This document shows, in pieces, positions 8,338-15,867 of a stretch of DNA of 64,000 nt. Source of the DNA: JARRLC01 sp050290865 (GTDB taxonomy: Bacteria > Pseudomonadota > Alphaproteobacteria > Rhizobiales > Rhodomicrobiaceae); the NCBI GenBank assembly GCA_050290865.1, contig JBNKIW010000003.1:124001-188000 (forward strand), given 5' to 3'. Each line of letters begins with the position of its first letter. The first letter of the stretch is position 1. Both the position numbers and the translations under genes were made by a program. Under the pieces are notes generated by a model that was not told the DNA's origin, searched no databases, and was given only the letters and a program-made list of their open reading frames with translations.

Positions 8338-9633
8338 ATGAAACGCTCACTCCTTCTTGCCGTTGCAATGTTGGTTTCCTCCGCTGGCTTTGGCACGATC
8401 GCCGCCGCGCCCGCCGCCCCAGGATGCACGGCCGCTGATTTTGGCGCTGTCGTCGATCAGACCGCCGCGGCGCTCCGCGACCTCAACGTCGATGGCGCGA
8501 AACGCTTTCAGGCGAAGCTCGCGTCGCTGCGCGACAGAACCGACCTGACCCAGGAACAGATCGAAGTGCGCGTCGCCTCGCTTCAGGACGAGAAGATCGA
8601 GGAGTTCAACAGGGAAATCGAGCTGTTCGTCGGCGAGATGGACGTGTTGAGCCGCACGCCCAACGATCAGGTCACCTGCGCCAAGCTCGACGAACTGAAG
8701 CGGGTTCGCGACCGTCTGCTGACGGTGATGGGCCAGAAGTCCGGCTACATGCTGGCCAGAGCCGACGTTCTTCTCGACAAGCCTGCCGCAGCGCCGCCGG
8801 CGAAGCCTCGGAAGACCGCCCGGGAAGCGGGTGACGCCAAACCGAAGGCTCCCGCCGCGGATGCCCGGAAGACAACCGGGACCACGCCGCAGCGTACCGC
8901 CGCCCGTGCTCCCATCAAGCCGGCACCGCGCAAGCCGCCCGAGGTGGCCAAGACGGCGGCCATCCCCGCGCTTCCCGAGCGGCGTCCGCGCCGGCAGCGC
9001 CTCGCGAGCAACTGGGCGCCGGAGAACCGTCCGGCGGAGAACATCCTCCCAAGCCAGCAGGCAACGGGGCAGAACGGTCCGACAGCATCCTCCGACCTGC
9101 CCCCCGAGGATGAACCGGGGCAGTATCCGGAGCCGTTGGGACCGGGCGAAGATACATTCAGCATCGCCGAAATCCGCGATGCGGGCCGGGGTATTTTCGG
9201 CACGATCACGGCCGAGTTCGCCGGAGCCATCAACTACGCCTTTCAGAAATTCGGCCAGCCCAATGCCTATATCGACGGCGGCGAAGGGGGCGGCGCGTTC
9301 CTGGCGGGCCTCCGCTACGGCAACGGCACTTTGCACCGCAAAGGAGAGCCGGACGCCCAGATCTACTGGCAAGGCCCCTCGGCGGGCCTCGACTTTGGCG
9401 CGGAGGGGTCGCGCGCCCTGTTCCTGGTCTACAACATGCCCGACGCGGAAGCCATCTACGGACGCTTCACCGGTATCGGCGGGTCGGCTTATGTCGCTGG
9501 CGGCGTCGGCATCAACGTGCTCGGCAAGGGCCGGATGGTCATGATACCGATCCGTTCCGGCGTCGGCCTGCGCCTCGGCGCCAACCTCGCCTATCTGAAA
9601 TTCACAGACCGCCAGACCTGGAACCCGTTCTGA
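8338..9633 (+). CDS. EipA (DUF1134) family envelope protein with long N-terminal extension
   Basis: This 431-residue exported protein ends in a complete DUF1134/EipA domain (about residues 268-431): EDTFSIAEIRDAG, YGNGTLHRKGE, IYWQGPSAGLDFG, and a C-terminal PIRSGVGLRLGANLAYLKF block. EipA in Brucella is a periplasmic envelope-integrity protein of about 200 residues. Here the domain follows a Sec signal peptide (residues 1-24), a charged helical region (about 35-140) and a Pro/Ala/Lys/Arg-rich linker (about 145-225), roughly doubling the usual length. The ATG at 8338 starts at the signal peptide (MKRSLLLAVAML); the in-frame ATG at 8326 is less likely. Confidence 0.88.
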   Translation: MKRSLLLAVAMLVSSAGFGTIAAAPAAPGCTAADFGAVVDQTAAALRDLNVDGAKRFQAKLASLRDRTDLTQEQIEVRVASLQDEKIEEFNREIELFVGEMDVLSRTPNDQVTCAKLDELKRVRDRLLTVMGQKSGYMLARADVLLDKPAAAPPAKPRKTAREAGDAKPKAPAADARKTTGTTPQRTAARAPIKPAPRKPPEVAKTAAIPALPERRPRRQRLASNWAPENRPAENILPSQQATGQNGPTASSDLPPEDEPGQYPEPLGPGEDTFSIAEIRDAGRGIFGTITAEFAGAINYAFQKFGQPNAYIDGGEGGGAFLAGLRYGNGTLHRKGEPDAQIYWQGPSAGLDFGAEGSRALFLVYNMPDAEAIYGRFTGIGGSAYVAGGVGINVLGKGRMVMIPIRSGVGLRLGANLAYLKFTDRQTWNPF

Positions 9634-9764
9634 GTACTGCCAGCCCGTGGCTCACTCCCGCGCGCGTTACGTGTGTTGTGTGGATATGCGCGACTTTGGG
9701 TTGAAATCAAGGTGGTGAACCTGTAGGCAAGCCCGAGTGTATTACGTTATCGTGGGCTCCCGGC

Positions 9765-10787
9765 ATGTTGACGCCACCTTGGAAGCATCCTCTGGTCTCC
9801 GTCGTCCTGCCTGCCTACAACGAATCTGAGAGCCTGCCTCTGGTCGTGGAAGCCGTTCTGGCAGCGTTTGAGCACGAACAGGTTCGCGCGGAAATCATCG
9901 TTGTTGACGACGGCAGCACCGACAGCACGCGGCTTGCGATGCTGGGCGTGTGCGCGCAACATTCGAGCGTTCGCTACCTGCGCTTTTCACGCAATTTCGG
10001 CAAGGAGGCCGCGCTTTCAGCGGGCATCGAAATCTCGCGCGGCGATGCCGTGATCCTCATGGACTCGGACGGCCAGCATCCGCCTGCCCTCATCAAGCAA
10101 ATGCTGGAGCAGTGGCGCAGAGGCGCCGAGATCGTCTGTGCGACGCAGGAGCGCCGGCGCGAACCGCTGATCAAGCGCACCTTCCGGCGCTGGTATTACC
10201 GCGTGATGGCGGCGGGCGGCATGTTGATGATCCCGGCCAATGGCGGCGATTTTCGCCTGTTCGACCGGAAGGTCGTGGATGCCATCCGGCAACTGCCCGA
10301 GCGCAACCGCTTCATGAAAGGGCTTTACGCCTGGGTCGGCTTTCACACCGTGCGCATACCTTTCGAGGTGGCGCCGCGCGTGGCGGGGAAGACCAAATTC
10401 AGCATGCTGCGGCTGGTGGCGCTGGGCTTCACCGGTTTGACGTCGTTCACGGTGGTGCCTCTCAGAGCGATCTCGGCTGCGGGCATAGTGATCTCGCTCC
10501 TGGCCATTCTCTACGGCTTCTACCTGCTGTTCGAACATTTCGTGATGGGTGATCAGCCACCGGGCTGGGCCACCGTGACGGTTGGCATCATGTTCCTGTC
10601 GGGTCTGCAGCTCATGGCGCTCGGTATCATCGCCGAATATCTGGGCCGCACTTTCGAGGAGGTCAAACACCGCCCGCTCTATATCGTGGCGGAGGACACC
10701 GGGACGGCATTACCTTCCGCGCCGGCCGCCGCTGGCGAGGACGGCAGGGCCGTGCGGGCGCAGCAGCCCGACAGAGTGGCGAACTGA
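9765..10787 (+). CDS. Polyprenyl-phosphate glycosyltransferase, GT2 family (DPM1/ArnC-like)
   Basis: A 340-residue GT2 enzyme predicted to transfer a sugar from a nucleotide donor to undecaprenyl phosphate on the cytoplasmic face. Motifs are VVLPAYNES (13-21), VVDDGSTDS (46-54), and the metal-binding DSD at 100-102 followed by GQHP. Two C-terminal membrane helices lie at about 238-262 and 278-300, as in ArnC, GtrB and CsbB. It is 12 bp upstream of a ChbG/NaxD-type deacetylase gene and in line with a YfhO-type gene. In the FlmF2-NaxD-FlmK pathway of Francisella the equivalent enzyme makes undecaprenyl-phosphate-GalNAc. The sugar used here is unknown. Confidence 0.9.
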   Translation: MLTPPWKHPLVSVVLPAYNESESLPLVVEAVLAAFEHEQVRAEIIVVDDGSTDSTRLAMLGVCAQHSSVRYLRFSRNFGKEAALSAGIEISRGDAVILMDSDGQHPPALIKQMLEQWRRGAEIVCATQERRREPLIKRTFRRWYYRVMAAGGMLMIPANGGDFRLFDRKVVDAIRQLPERNRFMKGLYAWVGFHTVRIPFEVAPRVAGKTKFSMLRLVALGFTGLTSFTVVPLRAISAAGIVISLLAILYGFYLLFEHFVMGDQPPGWATVTVGIMFLSGLQLMALGIIAEYLGRTFEEVKHRPLYIVAEDTGTALPSAPAAAGEDGRAVRAQQPDRVAN

Positions 10788-10799
10788 GGGGGCTCGGAC

Positions 10800-11639
10800 G
10801 TGGCGAGGCCGTTCATCCTCAACGCCGACGATTACGGCATGGATGCCGCCGTGGATCGCGCCATTCTCGATCTGGCGGCGCGGCGCATCGTCACCGCCAC
10901 CAGCGCCATGGTGTTCTCGCCTTTCTGGCCGTGGGCCGCGAGGGATGTGCGCGGCGGCTTTCTTGATTGCGGCCTGCACCTGGATTTCACAAGCCCTTTC
11001 GCGGCCGGGATCGCGCCTGCGCGCTCCCTCCCTGCGCTGATATCGCGCGCCTTCACCCGACGGCTCGACCCGGCAGGCGTGAGGATCGCCATTCGCGAAC
11101 AACTGGCCCGCTTCGAAGACGCGATGGATCGTCCCCCCCGCTTCGTCGATGGCCATCAGCATGTCCACCAGCTCCCCGTGATCCGCGAGGCGCTGTTCGA
11201 TATGCTCCAGGAGCGTTATGGACCGGCCGCGGCGCGGGTTGCTGTGCGGGTCTGTCTGCCGGGCGCGTGGCGCGGCGTGAAGGCTGCCGCCGTCCGGGCT
11301 GTGGGGGCGCGGGCGCTGGCAGAGCTCGCCGCGGCACGGGGACACCCCGCCAACAGTGATTTCGCCGGCATCTACGACCTTTCACCCAAAGCGGATCTGC
11401 CGGTCCTGTGGCGGCGCTGGCTCGCCGGCCTGCGAGGCGCGGCGCCGCTGATCATGTGCCATGTCGCCCTGCCGCCGGAGGACTCGGTCGCGGTAGACGA
11501 CCCGGTCCGGCCCGCACGGCTCTGGGAATATGCCTGGCTGACGAGCGGCGCGTTTCAGGATCTGCTTGGCGAATGTGAAGCCGTCCCCACGCGCTGGGCA
11601 TACCGCTGCACAACTTCGCCCGTCAATATTACCTCCTGA
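10800..11639 (+). CDS. ChbG/HpnK/NaxD family carbohydrate deacetylase (YdjC)
   Basis: This 279-residue metal-dependent deacetylase removes the N-acetyl group of amino sugars in characterised relatives (ChbG on chitobiose, NaxD on undecaprenyl-phosphate-GalNAc, HpnK in hopanoid synthesis). Visible motifs are FILNADDYG (6-13), GLHLD (His60), and GHQHVHQLP (His119, His121, His123). The GTG start at 10800 has a GAGGGGG ribosome binding site. Its position between a polyprenyl-phosphate GT2 and a GT-C-like protein argues for a lipid-linked sugar substrate of the NaxD type; hopanoid genes are not adjacent. Confidence 0.9.
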   Translation: MARPFILNADDYGMDAAVDRAILDLAARRIVTATSAMVFSPFWPWAARDVRGGFLDCGLHLDFTSPFAAGIAPARSLPALISRAFTRRLDPAGVRIAIREQLARFEDAMDRPPRFVDGHQHVHQLPVIREALFDMLQERYGPAAARVAVRVCLPGAWRGVKAAAVRAVGARALAELAAARGHPANSDFAGIYDLSPKADLPVLWRRWLAGLRGAAPLIMCHVALPPEDSVAVDDPVRPARLWEYAWLTSGAFQDLLGECEAVPTRWAYRCTTSPVNITS

Positions 11640-11683
11640 ATCAACTTGCGAAATTTCGTTTCCGCCCCGTTAATGGCGAAACG

Positions 11684-14062
11684 ATGAGGATTTGCGCCGC
11701 CTTACCATTTGCTCCAAAACAGAACACCCGGCAAAATTTGTCGGTATCCATCCCGGGAAATCCCGCTGCCGCGTCCTACCGCCAGAGTTATACACTGGCT
11801 TTCGGCGTTCTTGCCCTGGCCTGGGTCGTGCTGAGCTTTCCATGGCTCTCCGGCGAAGTCACCATCCCCTACGACGCCAAGGCCCATTTCCAGGCGCAGG
11901 TGCAATTCCTCGCCAACGCGCTCCACAGCGGCCAGTCGCCTTTCTGGAACCCGAACGTCTTCGCAGGCTCGCCGCAGATCGCCGACCCGCAGGCGATGAT
12001 CTTCTCGCCGCTCTTCCTGCTCGCGTGGTTCGAAGCCGTGCCGAGCTTCCGCGAACTCGACGCCATGGTGCTGGCGCTCCTTGGGGCGGGCGCTATCGCC
12101 ATTCTGATGCTGTTCCGGGACCGCGGCTGGCATCCGGGCGGCGGCGTGGTCGCGGCGCTGGCGCTGGCTTTCGGTGCGTCGGCGGCGTGGCGGGTGCAGC
12201 ACATCCTTCAGGTGCAGAGTTTCGCGTTCTTCGCCATCGCCTTCTGGCTGCTGGCACGCGCGCTCGACCGGCGCTCGCTGTGGTACGGGCTCGCGGCAGG
12301 CGTCTTCCTCGGTCTCATGCTTGCCGGACCGGGGCAGGTGACGCTTCTCAACTGCTATATCCTCGCCGGCTACGTCGTGCATCACTGGCTCTCGGCCCCG
12401 AACCGCCGCGCGGCGGTCGTGGCGACGCTCGGGCCGCTTGTCGTCGCGGGGACCACGTGTCTGCTGCTGGCGGGCGGGCCTATCCTCCTGACGATGCTGT
12501 TCGTCGAATCGTCGAACCGGCCCGAAATCATCTTTGCCGAGGCGGTACGCGGTTCCCTGCACCCGGCCCTCCTGGCCACCGCGCTCGTTCCCGGTCTCTA
12601 TGGCACCACCGATCCTTCGGTGCCATTCTGGGGGCCGCCGAGCCCAGGATGGCCCGCCGATGCGCTCTCGCTCAGCGAGAATATGGGGCAGCTCTATGTG
12701 GGCGCGTTGCCGGTCATCGTCATCTTTGCTGCCGGACTGACGCGCGGCGCCTTGTGGGGGCGGGAGGCCCGCTTCTTCACCGCGGCGCTCGCGGTCCTGG
12801 TGATCTACGCGCTGGGGCGGTATACGCCGCTCTTCAAGCTGTTCTTTGATCTCCTGCCCGGCGTGGACATGTTCCGCCGCCCCGCCGACGCAACGTTCCA
12901 AATCGGCGCGATGATGGCCATTCTCGCGGGCTACGCCGTGCATCGCCATCTGACCGCGCCCGCCGGGGCAATACCCTTCTGGCGCCGCGCCCTGCCGCCC
13001 GGCCTCCTTGGCGCCGCTTTCGTCATGGCCGCTGGCATCGCGCTGTATCACGGTCAACTGGCCGCGGCGGCGAAGCCGATCGCCATCGCGCTCGCATTCA
13101 CGCTTGCCGCTTTCGCGCTGATGGCCGTTCTGGCGCGTCTTGGGCGGGAGAACTGGCAGCTCGCGACGGCGGCCCTGGCGCTGTTCATGACCGCCGATCT
13201 CGCCGTGAACAACGGCCCCAACAACTCCACGGGGCGCCCGCCGGCTGACTATGACATCCTGCTCCCCGCAAGCAAGAACGACACCATCAGCTTTTTGAAG
13301 ACACATCTGCGCCAGCCGCCGGGATCGGTGCGCCGCGACCGCGTGGAAATGGTCGGCATCGGCTTCGAATGGCCCAACGCCTCGCTGGTGCACGGTTTCG
13401 ACCACGCGCTCGGCTACAACCCCTTGCGTCTCGCCGAGATGTCCGCAGCCGGGGCGGGCGAAGGCGTCGCCGAGGTCAACCAGCGCCATTTCACACCGCT
13501 CTACCCGTCCTACCGTTCGACCATGGCCGATCTTCTCGGCGTGCGCTACATCGCCTCGCAGGTGCCCATCAACCGCATCGACGGCAAGATCGGCCCCGGC
13601 GATCTGCGCCTCGTGACGCGTACCAGTGACGCCTACATCTATGAGAACCCACGGGCTCTGCCGCGTGTTCTGTTCGCCGGTGGCTGGCAGAACGCCAATT
13701 TCGCGCGGATTACGAAGGATGGAAGCTGGCCGCGGTTCGACCCGACGAAAACCGTCCTGCTGGACGGCTATGCCGGGCCGGTCCTGCATGGCGGCGCAGG
13801 CGCGACGTCACTGCGGATGCGCCGGTATGAGAACACTGTCGTCGAGGTGGAGGTTGACACGCCGAATGCCGGGTTCATCGTGCTGAACGACGTCTACCAT
13901 CCGTGGTGGTTCGCGACGGTGGACGGCAAACCGGCGGAAATCCTGCGCGCCAACGTGCTGTTCCGCGCCGTGCGGGTCGCCGCCGGGCGGCATGTGGTAC
14001 GTTTCGAGTTCGCGCCGGTCACGGGTGCCATGGCCGAACTGAGCGGCGTGCTGACGAGATAG
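11684..14062 (+). CDS. YfhO family membrane protein (GT-C fold glycosyltransferase candidate)
   Basis: A 792-residue polytopic membrane protein with many hydrophobic helices between about residues 30 and 500 and a large C-terminal extracytoplasmic domain (about 510-790). The YfhO-like features are an early PYDAKAHFQAQ loop with FWNPNVFAGSPQIADPQ, and a C-terminal beta-rich end with NDVYHPWWFATVDG. In Firmicutes YfhO works with the GT2 CsbB to glycosylate envelope polymers from an undecaprenyl-phosphate sugar. Here it follows a GT2 and a deacetylase by 44 bp, so it is the likely final transferase. The ATG at 11684 has a weak ribosome binding site, and the first 30 residues are not hydrophobic. 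Confidence 0.82.
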   Translation: MRICAALPFAPKQNTRQNLSVSIPGNPAAASYRQSYTLAFGVLALAWVVLSFPWLSGEVTIPYDAKAHFQAQVQFLANALHSGQSPFWNPNVFAGSPQIADPQAMIFSPLFLLAWFEAVPSFRELDAMVLALLGAGAIAILMLFRDRGWHPGGGVVAALALAFGASAAWRVQHILQVQSFAFFAIAFWLLARALDRRSLWYGLAAGVFLGLMLAGPGQVTLLNCYILAGYVVHHWLSAPNRRAAVVATLGPLVVAGTTCLLLAGGPILLTMLFVESSNRPEIIFAEAVRGSLHPALLATALVPGLYGTTDPSVPFWGPPSPGWPADALSLSENMGQLYVGALPVIVIFAAGLTRGALWGREARFFTAALAVLVIYALGRYTPLFKLFFDLLPGVDMFRRPADATFQIGAMMAILAGYAVHRHLTAPAGAIPFWRRALPPGLLGAAFVMAAGIALYHGQLAAAAKPIAIALAFTLAAFALMAVLARLGRENWQLATAALALFMTADLAVNNGPNNSTGRPPADYDILLPASKNDTISFLKTHLRQPPGSVRRDRVEMVGIGFEWPNASLVHGFDHALGYNPLRLAEMSAAGAGEGVAEVNQRHFTPLYPSYRSTMADLLGVRYIASQVPINRIDGKIGPGDLRLVTRTSDAYIYENPRALPRVLFAGGWQNANFARITKDGSWPRFDPTKTVLLDGYAGPVLHGGAGATSLRMRRYENTVVEVEVDTPNAGFIVLNDVYHPWWFATVDGKPAEILRANVLFRAVRVAAGRHVVRFEFAPVTGAMAELSGVLTR

Positions 14063-14324
14063 GCATTGCTCAACGGCAATCCCGGCCGCAACCGCAAGCC
14101 TTGGATTCCGACGGCAGATCGAGCGCGTCACTGCGCTTGCCGTATCGCCGCATTTCCCGACACAGATCGACCGTGTTTGCATGGCACAAGCTGAGCAACT
14201 GACGCCGTTTGGCCAAAGGTCTTGCGCCACTCGCGACAAAGGAACATGCTGTTCCGTTAGGATCACGCCGCCAGCGCTCGCGCGGCATTTCGTGCGGAGG
14301 TCCGAAAAAACGAAAGGAACGGAA

Positions 14325-14699
14325 GTGAACGCCCCTTGCCGGAAGACATCACAAGTACGGCATCAGGATGTCATGGACCGGCTGTGGGAGATGCTCGACG
14401 CTCATTTCCGCCAGCAGCAGCCTGTGCCACCGCGCACGGCACGGCTCACGGCGGGCGGAAATCACAAGATGGCGAAGAAGCTGGTCGAGGAGGCCGGTGA
14501 GGCCGCGCTTGCCGCCGTCGTGGACGACCGCAGCGGTGTGATCGCGGAGAGCGCCGACCTGCTCTATCATCTGACGGTCCTGTGGGCGTCGCTCGGCGTG
14601 CATCCGGATGAGATCTGGGCGGAGATGTCCGAGCGGGAAGAAGCCTACGGGCTGGCCGAGAAGCGCCGCAAACCCTCACCGGGGCGCGACCGCGAATAA
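14325..14699 (+). CDS. Phosphoribosyl-ATP pyrophosphatase-like protein (HisE/MazG fold)
   Basis: A 124-residue all-alpha NTP pyrophosphatase with the HisE signature: AKKLVEEAGEAALAA, then ESADLLYHLTVLW and a GVHPDEIWAEM end. HisE hydrolyses phosphoribosyl-ATP to phosphoribosyl-AMP in histidine synthesis. It is not near the other his genes (49.6-53 kb), so it could serve histidine synthesis at a distance or be a related house-cleaning enzyme. Two starts are possible: GTG 14325 with an AAAGGAAC site, or ATG 14373, which would give 108 residues, the usual HisE length. Confidence 0.75.
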   Translation: MNAPCRKTSQVRHQDVMDRLWEMLDAHFRQQQPVPPRTARLTAGGNHKMAKKLVEEAGEAALAAVVDDRSGVIAESADLLYHLTVLWASLGVHPDEIWAEMSEREEAYGLAEKRRKPSPGRDRE

Positions 14700-14741
14700 A
14701 ACTGTTGCAGCCACGCCTCGCCGCCCCTCACGGAAACGCCG

Positions 14742-15173
14742 ATGTCACTGCCGAACACGCCCCTCCTCACCGTCGATTGCGTGGTTTTCGACGGCACGAA
14801 CCGCGTTCTCCTGATTCGCCGCAAGAACCCGCCTTTCAAGGGCAGCTACGCCCTCCCCGGCGGCTTCGTCGATATCGGCGAGACCGCCGAGGCGGCCTGC
14901 CGCCGCGAGATGCGGGAGGAAACGGGCGTCAGAGTGGCCAGGCTCCGGCTCATTGGCGTGTATTCCGACCCGAAGCGCGACCCGCGCGGCCACACCTGCT
15001 CGGTGGCCTATCTCGCCGGGACCTGGCGCGGGAATCCGGAAGCGGCGGACGATGCCAGCGCGGTGGAATGGGTCACGGGCTGGCGCAGGGCTTCGCTCGC
15101 CTTCGATCATCGCCGGATCATCGCCGATGCCGCACGGCTCCGCGCCGCCCAACCCGAACAACACGCCGGATAA
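14742..15173 (+). CDS. NUDIX hydrolase
   Basis: A 143-residue NUDIX protein with a complete box GGFVDIGETAEAACRREMREETG at about residues 40-62, which binds the metal and cleaves nucleoside diphosphates linked to another moiety. The early SLPNTPLLTVDCVVFDG and the RRKNPPFKGSYALPGG segment resemble ADP-ribose pyrophosphatase-like members, but substrate cannot be assigned. It follows the HisE-like gene by 42 bp, so both may be nucleotide-sanitising enzymes. Confidence 0.88.
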   Translation: MSLPNTPLLTVDCVVFDGTNRVLLIRRKNPPFKGSYALPGGFVDIGETAEAACRREMREETGVRVARLRLIGVYSDPKRDPRGHTCSVAYLAGTWRGNPEAADDASAVEWVTGWRRASLAFDHRRIIADAARLRAAQPEQHAG

Positions 15174-15282
15174 CGCACCCGCCCGTCAGGCAATCATGCA
15201 CAGCCTGAGAAACCGGGCTTGCGCTTTGTCAGCGTTCGTCACAGAACAACCGGAGTTGTTTTGAGGCTGGGGAGGGGGAAAC

Positions 15283-15732
15283 ATGTTCACATGGCTCATG
15301 GGCGCGTGGCTCATCTATCACGCCATCGCTGCGACCTTCTATTATCAAGCCGCCGTTCCGGTGACGCCCGAAGCGCTCGAAAGCTTTTTCCACAGCAGCA
15401 GATATGTCCTCAACGCCGGCGATCTCATCGGCACGACGGGCCCCGTCTTCGTCGTCACCTACGGCGCCCTGGTCACCTTCGTTATTCTCATCGCGCTGTA
15501 TCTGGAGATGGGCCGCGTCGCGCGCTACGGCCTTTCGCGGAATTTCAGCGGCAGCCAGTTCGACCTGTACGGCTCCATTTTCCTGCTGGTGGTATGCTGT
15601 ATCGAGTGGTTCTTTCTGATGATCGCGCAGACGTCGCTGTTCATGATCCTGCTGTTCGCAAGCATCATGGACGTCCTGGTGCATGTCCGTTTCCTGCACC
15701 ATTACGTTGGCGGCAGGAAGAGCAGCGGCTGA
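15283..15732 (+). CDS. Hypothetical membrane protein, 149 aa
   Basis: This integral membrane protein of unknown function has four hydrophobic segments: about residues 3-22, 50-75, 103-122 and 122-140. A strong GGGGAGGGGGAAAC ribosome binding site precedes the ATG, and coding bias matches its neighbours, so the gene is very likely real. No catalytic motif is evident. It stands alone between the NUDIX gene and the oligoendopeptidase gene. Confidence 0.75.
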   Translation: MFTWLMGAWLIYHAIAATFYYQAAVPVTPEALESFFHSSRYVLNAGDLIGTTGPVFVVTYGALVTFVILIALYLEMGRVARYGLSRNFSGSQFDLYGSIFLLVVCCIEWFFLMIAQTSLFMILLFASIMDVLVHVRFLHHYVGGRKSSG

Positions 15733-15867
15733 CGACAGAAGAGCCGCGGCTCCGGCCGGGGATGATGGTTGCGTGAGAGGACGGTGGGGATGTCGTGTTT
15801 TGACATTGCCAGCGTGATTGCGCATGGTTTATGCCGGCTCTCGCAACGATCACAGGAACAAAAACCG

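Noticed and set aside
11702..13789. 695-codon minus-strand frame opposite the YfhO-type gene
   Set aside because: Shadow frame with repetitive Arg/Glu/His content; the plus-strand protein has a clear membrane topology.
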